Below, piece after piece: positions 43,351 through 51,663 of a stretch of 64,000 bases of DNA. Numbering within the stretch: position 1 is the first letter of the stretch; each line of letters begins with the position of its first letter. Both the position numbers and the translations under genes were made by a program. Source of the stretch: Natronincola peptidivorans. GTDB lineage: Bacteria; Bacillota; Clostridia; Peptostreptococcales; Natronincolaceae. The notes under the pieces are model-generated. The model had not been told where the DNA came from. It did not search any database and saw only the letters and a program-made list of their open reading frames with translations. Location of the stretch: the NCBI RefSeq assembly GCF_900111615.1, contig NZ_FOHU01000013.1, positions 25,879 to 89,878 of the forward strand, in the 5' to 3' direction.

Positions 43351-44609
43351 AGCTTGAAGTTGTAGGCAAAAGTGTTATAAGAGTAGATGGATTGGCAAAA
43401 ATAACAGGTAAAGCTATTTATCCTCAAGATTTGTTCATGGATGATATGGTTTTTGGAAAAACTCTACGTTCAAAAAAACCTCATGCCCATGTTAAAATAG
43501 ACATCAGTAAAGCAAAAACAATACCTGGTGTAATAAAAATACTAACCTATAAAGATGTTCCTAATAATCATCATGGCGTATTGCTAAAGGATCATGAAGT
43601 CCTTTGCAGCAAGAAAGTTAGGGCGATAGGTGACCCTTTAGCTTTTGTCATAGCTGTCACAGAAAAAATTGCAAAGAGAGCAATAGAAGCTATTGAAGTG
43701 ACCTATGAGGAGATAAAGGGAGTTTTTGATCCGTTTGAAGCTATGAAAGAGGATGCACCAAAGGTCCATGATGGTAGTAATATCATCTATCATTACAAGC
43801 TGAGAAAAGGAGATGTGGAAGCTGCCTTTGAAAAATGTCACGCAGTGGTGGAGGGAGAATATAAAACCTCTATGGTAGACCATGCATTCCTTCAACCAGA
43901 GGCAGGATTAGCCTATAAAGATGGAGATTCGATTGTGGTATGTGTTGCCACACAGTACCCCCATTTTGACCAACTGGAGATAGCTGAGGCATTAATAATG
44001 CCACTGGAAAAGATTAAAGTCATCAATACCGCTGTTGGTGGGGCTTTTGGTGGGAGAGAAGATATTACTATGCAAATTCATCTTGCCTTAGCAGCTATGC
44101 TAACAGGAAAACCTGTAAAGACAATTTACTCTAGAGAAGAATCCTTTGAAGCCCATAGTAAAAGACATCCAATGACTATGTATTATAAAACAGGAGCCAA
44201 TAGTGAAGGTAAATTAATGGCTATGAAGGCTAAGATTATCGGTGACACTGGTGCTTATGCCTCCTGGGCAATAAATGTATTAAGAAAAGCAGGAGTCCAT
44301 GCCACAGGTCCATATGAAATACCTAATGTGAAGATAGATAGCTATGCGGTTTACACCAACAATCCATTTGCTGGAGCCATGAGGGGATTTGGTGCAGCCC
44401 AAGTACCTATCGGCCATGAACAGCAAATGGATATGTTGGCGGAAAAGCTGGCAATAGATCCAATCACCTTCAGACTTATAAATTGCTTTACAGTTGGCTC
44501 CAAAACAGCAACTGGCCAAGTGTTGGAGGAAAGTATCCCTCTACAAAACTGCATTGAGGCGGTAGCAGAGGCTATGAACTTTTCAAAAAAAACAGAGGGG
44601 GCTGTTTAA
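43347..44609 (+). CDS. Molybdenum hydroxylase Mo-cofactor subunit, large half
   Basis: The 420-aa protein is the N-terminal half of the usual 750-780-aa Mo-binding subunit: VGKSVIRVDGLAKITGKAIYPQD, KVRAIGDPLAFVIAVTEKIA, DHAFLQPEAGLAY and NTAVGGAFGGREDITMQIH, then MRGFGAAQVPIGHEQQMDMLA. The chain stops where XdhA enzymes would continue, and the rest is in the next gene. It therefore matches the split NdhL-type large subunit. It overlaps the Fe-S gene by ATGA. Confidence 0.93.
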   Translation: MKLEVVGKSVIRVDGLAKITGKAIYPQDLFMDDMVFGKTLRSKKPHAHVKIDISKAKTIPGVIKILTYKDVPNNHHGVLLKDHEVLCSKKVRAIGDPLAFVIAVTEKIAKRAIEAIEVTYEEIKGVFDPFEAMKEDAPKVHDGSNIIYHYKLRKGDVEAAFEKCHAVVEGEYKTSMVDHAFLQPEAGLAYKDGDSIVVCVATQYPHFDQLEIAEALIMPLEKIKVINTAVGGAFGGREDITMQIHLALAAMLTGKPVKTIYSREESFEAHSKRHPMTMYYKTGANSEGKLMAMKAKIIGDTGAYASWAINVLRKAGVHATGPYEIPNVKIDSYAVYTNNPFAGAMRGFGAAQVPIGHEQQMDMLAEKLAIDPITFRLINCFTVGSKTATGQVLEESIPLQNCIEAVAEAMNFSKKTEGAV

Positions 44610-44610
44610 A

Positions 44611-45603
44611 TTGAAAAAACGTGGGATTGGTTTTGCAAGCGTATTTTATGGAACAGGCTATGGCAATGGCTTTCCTGATATTTCTAATGCCATAGCAGAG
44701 CTTGGGATGGATGGAAAGATCACTATTTATGTAGGAGCTACAGAAGTAGGCCAAGGTGCTAAAACAATTCTAAGTCAGATTGCTGCCGAGGTATTTTCCA
44801 TGTCTGTAGAGGAAATCATTTTTGTATGCGAGGATACAAGTATTACACCTGATGCTGGAACCGCCGCTGCCAGCAGGCAAACCTATAATACAGGGAATGC
44901 CATAAAAATAGCTGCCGAGAATCTAAGAGAAGAAATGATTGATGTTGCTATTGAAAGGTTAGGCTTAAATAGCAGGGTAGGATTAGCTGTTAAAAACGGA
45001 AGAATTTTCTTGAAAACCTTCCCTGAAAAAGGAATTTCCTTCGAAGAAATTGCTCTTCTTGTTGGAGATCAGCATTTAAGGAGAACTGGAAGCTTTACTG
45101 CTCAAACAACACAAATGGATGAAGATACAGGTGAAGGGGCCCCCTATTGGCCCTATACCTTTAGTGTATATGGAATAGAGGTAGAGGTGGATACTTCAAT
45201 AGGCACTATTGAAGTAATTCGCAGTGTTTGCGCACAGGATACTGGAAGAACCATTAATCCTAAGCTAGTAGAAGGGCAGATAGATGGTGGTTTTGCAATG
45301 GGTTTAGGGTATGCCATTTATGAAGATTTAAATCTACAAAAGGGAAAAATAAAGCATAACCGTTTTACGAATTACTTAATACCTACTGCTGAAGATATGC
45401 CTGAGGTTGAAAAGATTTTCATAGAAAACCCAGAATCAACGGGTCCCTACGGTGCTAAAGGCATAGGAGAACCAGTAACCTTGGCGGTAGCTCCTGCAAT
45501 ACTCAATGCTATATACGATGCTGTGGGCATTAGAATAAAGGAGATTCCTGTTACACCTGATAAGCTATTAATTGCTTTGAAAGAGAAGGAAATGGAGGTT
45601 TAA
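44611..45603 (+). CDS. Molybdenum hydroxylase Mo-cofactor subunit, medium half
   Basis: The 330-aa protein supplies the C-terminal half: GVGATEVGQGAKT-like YVGATEVGQGAKTILSQIAA, TAAASRQTYNTGNAI, VCAQDTGRTINPKLVEGQID, GGFAMGLGYAIYEDL and GPYGAKGIGEPVTLAVAPAI with the catalytic Glu. A TTG start follows a GAGGGGG by about 9 bp, 1 bp after the previous stop and in a different frame, so this is a genuine second gene. Together with the preceding gene it should hydroxylate hypoxanthine or xanthine, or reduce urate. In E. barkeri the equivalent split enzyme carries labile selenium. Confidence 0.93.
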   Translation: MKKRGIGFASVFYGTGYGNGFPDISNAIAELGMDGKITIYVGATEVGQGAKTILSQIAAEVFSMSVEEIIFVCEDTSITPDAGTAAASRQTYNTGNAIKIAAENLREEMIDVAIERLGLNSRVGLAVKNGRIFLKTFPEKGISFEEIALLVGDQHLRRTGSFTAQTTQMDEDTGEGAPYWPYTFSVYGIEVEVDTSIGTIEVIRSVCAQDTGRTINPKLVEGQIDGGFAMGLGYAIYEDLNLQKGKIKHNRFTNYLIPTAEDMPEVEKIFIENPESTGPYGAKGIGEPVTLAVAPAILNAIYDAVGIRIKEIPVTPDKLLIALKEKEMEV

Positions 45604-45606
45604 AGC

Positions 45607-47331
45607 ATGAGAGAAAAGTTAAAAAGGAAAATAGATATAGGGGCTGGTAGAGTTAAGCCAGAACTTGTATTAAAAAATGCTAAGATTGTCAATGTCTTTT
45701 CTCATGAAATTATTGAGGGCGATATAGCTATTGATGATGGGAAAATTGTTGGCATAGGCGAATATGAAGGGATAGAAGTCTATGAAATGGATGGAAGGTA
45801 TGTAGCTCCTGGATTGATTGATGCCCATGTGCATATTGAGTCCTCTATGGTAACCCCAGGTCAATTTGCTAGGGGAATTGTGCCAAGAGGTACGACTACG
45901 ATTATTGCCGATCCTCATGAGATAGCTAATGTATGTGGTGTTGAGGGGATTGAATACATACTGAATGCAAGTGAAAAATTACCTCTCAATTTCTATATTA
46001 TGTTACCGTCATGTGTACCTGCAACCTCCTTTGAAAATGCAGGAGCAATACTTAGCGCCAAAGAACTAGAAGGACTTATTCACCATGACAGGGTATTGGG
46101 CATGGGAGAGCTGATGGATTATCCAGGAGTAATTTCAGCAGAGGATAATATATTAGACAAGATTATGATTGCTGAAGATAAAAAAATAGATGGCCATGGA
46201 CCTAACATTGAAGGCAAAGAATTAAATGCTTATATAGCTGCGGGAGTTAAAACAGAGCATGAATGCTCCACTGTTGAGGAAATGCAAAATCGTTTAAGAC
46301 TAGGAATGTATATTCTGATAAGGGAGGGTTCAGCCGCCAGAAACCTAGAAACATTAATTCGGGGTACTACAAGAGAAAATGCTAGAAGATGTTTATTTTG
46401 CACAGATGACAAGCATCCAGAGGATATTCTTGTAGGAGGTCATATTGACAACAACCTACGGTTAGCAGTAAAAGAGGGAATTCATCCTATTACAGCTCTT
46501 CAAATGGCAACCATCAATGCCGCAGAATGCTATGGCTTGAAAGATATAGGAGCAATCGCACCAGGTTATGATGCTGATCTTATCGTCCTAAAAGATTTGG
46601 AGAACTTTGAAGTTTTGGAGGTTTACAAGAAGGGAAATAAAGTAGCCAAAAACAAAAAGCCACTTTTTGATGTTGAGGTCACTGATCATTCTAAAGTAAG
46701 CAATACCATAAATATGAAATCAATTACAAAGGAAGATTTAGAGGTAAAAATCACTTCGGATATTGTTAATGTGATTAAATTGCTGCCCCATAGCTTAGTA
46801 ACAGAAAAAGCAGTACGAAAGGTAGATGCTTTAAATGGGGTTTTTCAATACAACAGAAACCTAGACATATTAAAACTGGCTGTAATTGAAAGACATAAAT
46901 CCACAGGAAATATAGGTTTAGGACTGGTAGAGGATTTTAAAATGAAGAATGGTGCTATTGCGTCAACGATTGCACATGATTCCCATAATATAATCGTCAT
47001 TGGAGACAATGATGAAGATATGTTGCTGGCTATTAAAGAGGTAGAAAAGATAGGGGGAGGAATCACCATCTGCAGTAAAGGAAAAGTATTAAAAAGCTTA
47101 GCCCTTCCTATAGGGGGACTAATCTCTGATGGTACTATGGAGGAGGTTGACCTTCAATTAAAGGAAATGTTAGATATAGCCTATAATCAACTAGCTGTCA
47201 ACAAAAACATCGACCCTTTTATGACCTTATCTTTCTTAGCATTACCTGTTATTCCAGAAATCAAACTGACAGATATGGGATTGTTCAATGTAACAGATTT
47301 TTCTTTTATGGATTTGAGTTTTAAAGAATAG
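45607..47331 (+). CDS. ade: Adenine deaminase
   Basis: The 574-aa protein fits Bacillus-type Ade in length and motifs: PELVLKNAKIVNVFSHEII, GLIDAHVHIESSM (HxH at 74-76), IADPHEIANVCG, KIDGHGPNIEGKELNAYIAAG (DGH at 195-197), TEHECST (His218, Glu219), FCTDDKHPEDIL and the C-terminal AHDSHNIIVIGDND. It converts adenine to hypoxanthine. All motifs changed in the BMC-side paralogue are intact here, so this is the true adenine deaminase. It ends the locus, 3 bp after the Mo-medium gene. Confidence 0.93.
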   Translation: MREKLKRKIDIGAGRVKPELVLKNAKIVNVFSHEIIEGDIAIDDGKIVGIGEYEGIEVYEMDGRYVAPGLIDAHVHIESSMVTPGQFARGIVPRGTTTIIADPHEIANVCGVEGIEYILNASEKLPLNFYIMLPSCVPATSFENAGAILSAKELEGLIHHDRVLGMGELMDYPGVISAEDNILDKIMIAEDKKIDGHGPNIEGKELNAYIAAGVKTEHECSTVEEMQNRLRLGMYILIREGSAARNLETLIRGTTRENARRCLFCTDDKHPEDILVGGHIDNNLRLAVKEGIHPITALQMATINAAECYGLKDIGAIAPGYDADLIVLKDLENFEVLEVYKKGNKVAKNKKPLFDVEVTDHSKVSNTINMKSITKEDLEVKITSDIVNVIKLLPHSLVTEKAVRKVDALNGVFQYNRNLDILKLAVIERHKSTGNIGLGLVEDFKMKNGAIASTIAHDSHNIIVIGDNDEDMLLAIKEVEKIGGGITICSKGKVLKSLALPIGGLISDGTMEEVDLQLKEMLDIAYNQLAVNKNIDPFMTLSFLALPVIPEIKLTDMGLFNVTDFSFMDLSFKE

Positions 47332-47643
47332 TACTAATAATGGGAATACAAAGCTAAACTGCATATGGTTCTACATGAATAGTCCTTCAAGAGGGAACAA
47401 ATACATGTAGAAACAGCATGCTTACAGAGTTATCTCATATTATGGGGGTGATGGTTATCCCGCCGCCACTCCACCCCTTTAGACTGGGATTTCTTTGACT
47501 TTTTTGAAGTGTTAGGCTATTATAGTAGCGTTAAAGGATTAAAAAATAATGCTTTAAAATTATTATAAAGAATAAGATTCTACAAAGATTTCAATGATAA
47601 TATAAGCAACAGAAAATCTTAAAATAGTAGGTGGGTGCATGTT
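47332..47643 (+). other. Intergenic region with two hairpins
   Basis: About 310 bp. TTCTACATG/CATGTAGAA (47369-47412) is flanked by GCAT/ATGC, and GGGGTG/CACCCC (47445-47477) follows. The T-run after the second hairpin is poor. One of these probably ends the purine transcript. Nothing else is recognised. Confidence 0.45.
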
Positions 47644-48213
47644 ATGAAGCATATAGTTTTTGATTTGGAATTTAATAGTCCCTTTAAAATTAATAGGAAA
47701 ACAAACCAATTAGCTAGAGGCAATACTATTCCTTTATGCCCTCAGGAAATTATCGAAATAGGGGCAGTAAAAACAAATGATAAAATAGAAATAGAGGATA
47801 CCTTCAAAATATTTATTAAGCCTCAACTATATACAAAGCTTCATCCAAAAGTAAAAAAGAAAACACAGATAACTATTGAAGAGTTATATGGAGGATTCCC
47901 TATAGAAGAAGGAATTGAGCATTTCAAAGAATGGATTGGTGAAGAGGATTTTTTTATGTGTTCATGGGGTGTAGATGATATAAATGAATTAAAGAGAAAT
48001 TGTATTTTTTTCGGTATCAACACAGACTGGATTAATAAATGTTGCGATATTCAAAAAATGGCTATGAAACATTTCAATTTACCTAAAGGGAGGCAAATAG
48101 GACTTAAAAATGCAGTGGAGCTTTTTAATCTAGATATAGATAGTAGATTTCACAAAGCGTTAAATGATGCTATATATACTGTTAAAATATTAAAAGAGTT
48201 AAGGAAAAATTAA
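47644..48213 (+). CDS. DnaQ-like 3'-5' exonuclease (KapD/ERI type)
   Basis: The ATG after TAGGTGGG gives 189 aa. It contains KHIVFDLEFNS (the Asp-x-Glu of ExoI), IIEIGAVKTNDKIEIEDTFKIF, SWGVDDINELKRNC (ExoII Asp) and FHKALNDAIYTVKIL (His-x4-Asp, ExoIII). Single-domain DEDDh exonucleases of this type trim RNA or DNA 3' ends. No partner is evident, and the gene stands alone. Confidence 0.85.
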   Translation: MKHIVFDLEFNSPFKINRKTNQLARGNTIPLCPQEIIEIGAVKTNDKIEIEDTFKIFIKPQLYTKLHPKVKKKTQITIEELYGGFPIEEGIEHFKEWIGEEDFFMCSWGVDDINELKRNCIFFGINTDWINKCCDIQKMAMKHFNLPKGRQIGLKNAVELFNLDIDSRFHKALNDAIYTVKILKELRKN

Positions 48214-48356
48214 TGGTTTATTCGATATTTTGTCGATATAGGGGATGTCAACTAGACCTAACTACTTTAATAAAAATTTATTTACTGTTTGATTAGTTAT
48301 GATAAAATAAAAGAAGAATGACGGAGTAATTGCTTACAGGACGGGGGAAAAATCAA

Positions 48357-49178
48357 ATGGTTCAAGAAAAATTTACTAAACTAAAGGGAAACATAAAGAA
48401 GCTTGGAAGTGTAGCCATTGCTTTTTCAGGGGGTGTAGATAGCACTTTTTTATTAAAGATAGCACAGGAAGTACTGGGGGAAAAGGTGATTGCAGTTACT
48501 GCTAGATCCTCTACATTTCCAGAAAGGGAGTTTAATGAAGCCCGAAACTATGCTAAAAGTATTGGAGTAAAACATATCGTTATTGTTTCAGAGGAGTTAG
48601 AGATTGAAGGTTTTTCCCAAAACCCAACCAATCGATGCTATTATTGTAAACATGAACTGTTTTCAAAGATACAGCAGGTAGCCAGCCAATATGATATAAG
48701 CTATGTTTTGGATGGCTCAAACTATGATGATCTACAGGATTATCGTCCTGGGATGCAGGCAGCAAAAGAGCTTAAGGTAGTAAGTCCCTTAAAGGAAGCT
48801 GGACTTACTAAAGAAGATATAAGAATTCTTTCTAAAGAATTGGAGATTCCAACATGGGATAAACCCTCCTTTGCTTGTCTGTCCTCAAGATTTCCCTATG
48901 GACAAGAAATAACCAAAGAAAAGCTGGAGATGGTGGAATCAGCAGAGCAATTCTTATTAGATAAAGGCTTTAGACAAATAAGAGTTCGACATCACGGCGA
49001 AATTGCTAGAATTGAAGTTGAAAAGTCAGAAAGGGTGAAACTGTTTAACCTAGAATTAATGGATGAGATTGGAAACAAACTAAAAGAAATAGGTTTTGCT
49101 TATGTAACAATAGATGCTTTGGGATATAGAACCGGCAGCATGAATGAAGTGCTGGATCAACAGGATAAAATCAAATAG
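48357..49178 (+). CDS. larE: LarE-family ATP-dependent sulfur transferase
   Basis: The ATG gives 273 aa. It has the PP-loop IAFSGGVDSTFLL (residues 24-29), ARSSTFPEREF, NPTNRCYYCKHELF (Cys94, Cys97), GSNYDDLQDYRPG and SFACLSSRFPYG (Cys174). LarE supplies sulfur during synthesis of the nickel-pincer cofactor of lactate racemase. The three-Cys set is the type I associate with a [4Fe-4S]-dependent, non-sacrificial LarE, while one-Cys versions lose their own sulfur. No larA, larB or larC is in the window, so a link to other sulfur transfer reactions cannot be excluded. Confidence 0.92.
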   Translation: MVQEKFTKLKGNIKKLGSVAIAFSGGVDSTFLLKIAQEVLGEKVIAVTARSSTFPEREFNEARNYAKSIGVKHIVIVSEELEIEGFSQNPTNRCYYCKHELFSKIQQVASQYDISYVLDGSNYDDLQDYRPGMQAAKELKVVSPLKEAGLTKEDIRILSKELEIPTWDKPSFACLSSRFPYGQEITKEKLEMVESAEQFLLDKGFRQIRVRHHGEIARIEVEKSERVKLFNLELMDEIGNKLKEIGFAYVTIDALGYRTGSMNEVLDQQDKIK

Positions 49179-49319
49179 TTATCGGTAAGCAACACCTTTT
49201 TTGCAAGTGGCATCATAAACTGATGACTTGAGAATATTTAATCTAATTAAACATTGTTATTTCATAAAAGAAACTGATGTGATAATTACATAAAATATAC
49301 AGTAAATGAGGGAAAAAAT

Positions 49320-50651
49320 GTGGATGCAAATAAAGTATTGGGTCATAAAAAGAATATATACCGTAGGGCCAATATATTAAAATTTCTTGGATTCAGCTTC
49401 ATTGGAATTTGTATATACTTTATTCCATTTACCCTTATGGGAAATAGAACAATCCTACTAGACCATCTAGTTTCAGCTATTACAGTGTCAGTCCCAAGAT
49501 TTGGTCCGGGGATTACTTTTGCAATGGTGATAATAGGAGGTTTTTTGCCCTTCTACGAAAAAACATGGAACAAAGACAGCACCTCCATTATTTTGTCAGG
49601 ATTAAAGCTTTTAGGCGTTGTACTTGCAATAATGGCATTCTTCAATTTTGGACCTCAATGGTTAATGAAAGAAGATATGTTACCTCTATTATTAGAAAAA
49701 ATTATTATCCCGGTAGCACTAATTATTCCATTAGGGTCCTTATTCATAACTTTTATCACCGGCTATGGATTGCTTGGTTTCTTGGGGGTTTTACTAAAAC
49801 CGGTAATGGGTCCAGTGTGGAAGGTACCCGGCATTGCTGCAGTTAATATAGTAACTTCCTTCGTTGGAAGTTTCTCGGTAGGGATTTTTATGACCAATAA
49901 GCTTTTAAAAGAAGGTAAATACACAATGAGGGAAGCTGCCATCATTACTACTGGTTTTTCTACAGTTTCAGCTGCATTTATGGTTATCGTAGCAAAAAAT
50001 TTAGAGTTAATGGCGATATGGAATACATTTTTTTGGACTACCTTGATAATCACCTTTTTAGTAACAGCAATAACTGTAAGGCTCAAACCCTTAAATAAGA
50101 TTGAGAATATATATATAACTGCAAAAGAGAAAACTGAAGAGGAACTCCAAGAACCACTTTTGAGTAAAGCGATAATTGAAGCATTAAGAGAAGCTGATAA
50201 TGCTAAATCTATTTGGGAGAACATGATTATCAATTTTAGAGATGGCATAGGTATGAGCTTAAGGTTTTTACCCATTGGCTTGTCCGTTGGATTGATTTCT
50301 TTTTATGCTGTAAAAATGACATTTCTTTATGATATTTTAGCCTATGCCTATTATCCCATTGCTTTGCTATTGAGTATCCCAGAACCATGGCTGGTAGCTA
50401 AGGCTAGTGCAATAGCAGGGGCAGAAGTATTAATGCCGTCTCTTGTGATGGCCGATGTTGGGGCACCAATAGCAGCAAGGTTCGCTACTGGCGTTGTTTC
50501 AATTTCCTCCATACTTTTTTTCTCAGGATCGATTCCTTGTATCTTGGCTACAGAAATAGACTTAAAAATAAAGGACATATTACTTATATTAATAGAAAGA
50601 ACCGCTTTAACTCTACTGCTTGTGGCTCCCGTCTTAAAGATTTTATTTTAA
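49320..50651 (+). CDS. YjiH-family membrane protein (nucleoside-recognition/Gate domain)
   Basis: The 443-aa protein (GTG start) has about ten hydrophobic segments. Motifs are FLGFSFIGICIYFIPF near the N-terminus, FGPGITFAMVIIGGFLPFYE, GIAAVNIVTSFVGSFSVGIFMTNKLLKEG and KASAIAGAEVLMPSLVMADVGAPIAARF. It matches the YjiH/nucleoside recognition Gate-domain family, inferred to move nucleosides or other small molecules. It follows larE by about 140 bp and ends against a perfect hairpin shared with the convergent tetR gene. Confidence 0.82.
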   Translation: MDANKVLGHKKNIYRRANILKFLGFSFIGICIYFIPFTLMGNRTILLDHLVSAITVSVPRFGPGITFAMVIIGGFLPFYEKTWNKDSTSIILSGLKLLGVVLAIMAFFNFGPQWLMKEDMLPLLLEKIIIPVALIIPLGSLFITFITGYGLLGFLGVLLKPVMGPVWKVPGIAAVNIVTSFVGSFSVGIFMTNKLLKEGKYTMREAAIITTGFSTVSAAFMVIVAKNLELMAIWNTFFWTTLIITFLVTAITVRLKPLNKIENIYITAKEKTEEELQEPLLSKAIIEALREADNAKSIWENMIINFRDGIGMSLRFLPIGLSVGLISFYAVKMTFLYDILAYAYYPIALLLSIPEPWLVAKASAIAGAEVLMPSLVMADVGAPIAARFATGVVSISSILFFSGSIPCILATEIDLKIKDILLILIERTALTLLLVAPVLKILF

Positions 50652-50670
50652 AAAATTAATCATAAATAAG

Positions 50671-50716
50671 AAATAGGGATTTTTCAAAAATATATATTTT
50701 TGAAAAATCCCTATTT
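50671..50716. terminator. Bidirectional terminator between the YjiH-type and tetR genes
   Basis: A 22-bp perfect stem (50671-50692 with 50695-50716), made of AAATAGGGATTTTTCAAAAA and its complement, ends in T-rich sequence on both strands. It serves two convergent genes. Confidence 0.8.
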
Positions 50717-50768
50717 AATTGTATTTTAAAATAATATATCAAAAATAATGATTTAAAAGATGTTATGG

Positions 50769-51347
50769 TTATAGAGCTTTTATTAATCTTTTTACATAGC
50801 CTAGAGTAGCCTCAGGAAGATCATATTGGCCTTCATGTAAGCACCAGTCATAAACAAGACCTCTTACAGCGATAAAAAGGAAGTTAACAGTCTCTTCTGA
50901 TGTCATATCACTAGAGATTTCACCATTCTTTTGGCCCTCTTCAATAATAGCTTGCAGAACACCCTGCATATGTCTTCCCTTGGTTGCAAAAAGGTTATTC
51001 TTGACGGTATATAATTGTTTAACAAAATCAATGCCTCTTTCAACATTATAATCAGCATAATAACGAAAGAATTCAATGATTTTGTCCTGAGTATTTCCCT
51101 CCTTGATATTAACAGCAACTACCTTTAAAAAGTATTCATCTGCCAGCTTGAAAATCTTATCTAATATTTCATGCTTTGATTTAAAAGAATTGTAAAAAGA
51201 GCCTATTGATACACCTGCAGTGCTACAGATCTCTTCTACTGTAATATTTTGAAAACCTTTCTTTTCAATCAACTCAACAGCAACCTTATATATTTTTTCC
51301 TGAGTATTTAGAGCCTGAATTTGTCTTTTAGTTAACTTTTCCTTCAT
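50769..51347 (-). CDS. TetR-family transcriptional regulator
   Basis: The ATG at 51347 is 8 bp after AGGAG and gives 192 aa; an upstream in-frame start would add seven residues. Residues about 5-55 are the TetR helix-turn-helix: KIYKVAVELIEKKGFQNITV and ICSTAGVSIGSFYNSFKSKHEI. The rest is the helical ligand/dimer domain. The gene is divergent from the flavoprotein gene, and the shared region holds three TGAATNNATT(C/G) repeats, two next to the promoter, so it most likely represses that gene and perhaps itself. Confidence 0.93.
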   Translation of the reverse strand: MKEKLTKRQIQALNTQEKIYKVAVELIEKKGFQNITVEEICSTAGVSIGSFYNSFKSKHEILDKIFKLADEYFLKVVAVNIKEGNTQDKIIEFFRYYADYNVERGIDFVKQLYTVKNNLFATKGRHMQGVLQAIIEEGQKNGEISSDMTSEETVNFLFIAVRGLVYDWCLHEGQYDLPEATLGYVKRLIKAL

Positions 51348-51431
51348 AAAAAGCTTCTCCTGTCCCAACTTGATTATTAAGAAAAGTATAACAAATATAC
51401 TACATAAAGTAAATCCTTAAAAGAAATGAAG

Positions 51432-51443
51432 TGAATGGATTGT
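51432..51443. promoter_or_regulatory. TetR operator-like repeat 1
   Basis: TGAATGGATTGT shares the TGAATNNATT core with two better copies near the promoter. It is nearer the tetR gene, so it could mediate autoregulation. Confidence 0.45.
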
Positions 51444-51469
51444 ATAAGAAAATAAAAATATAAAATATA

Positions 51470-51498
51470 TTGACATATAATTAACATTTATATATAAT
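51470..51498 (+). promoter_or_regulatory. Consensus sigma-A promoter of the flavoprotein gene
   Basis: TTGACA (51470-51475) and TATAAT (51493-51498) are exact consensus hexamers with an exact 17-bp spacer. Transcription would start near 51505, inside the operator repeats, so repression is expected to be tight. Confidence 0.8.
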
Positions 51499-51522
51499 GA
51501 ATGTATTCAGTGAATGCATTCT
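51498..51522. promoter_or_regulatory. Two tandem TetR operator-like palindromes
   Basis: TGAATGTATTCA (51498-51509) and TGAATGCATTCT (51511-51522) are 12-bp sites with TGAAT/ATTCA arms, one base apart, starting at the last base of the -10 element. Spacing and symmetry suit binding by the TetR regulator encoded next door. Confidence 0.6.
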
Positions 51523-51663
51523 ATAAAGCATTATAGCATCACTAATGATCCTTTAGCTATGAAGTGCCGGCCAGTAGCTGAAGCATGATATTACTTAAAA
51601 AAGCTTCAAAGAAAGTAAGCAAAAAAAGATTACCATCAAATAACACATAAGGGAAAAGAAAGG

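Larger units (their letters stand above)
51348..51663. other. Divergent tetR / flavoprotein control region
   Basis: About 315 bp with a promoter and three operator-like repeats (annotated separately). Between 51530 and 51663 is a long untranslated leader for the flavoprotein gene. I saw no riboswitch in it. Confidence 0.6.

Noticed and set aside
43347..45603. Possible frameshift splitting a single xdhA-type gene
   Set aside because: The second part has its own GAGGGGG ribosome binding site and TTG start, and the split point matches the known two-chain Mo subunits of nicotinate dehydrogenase.
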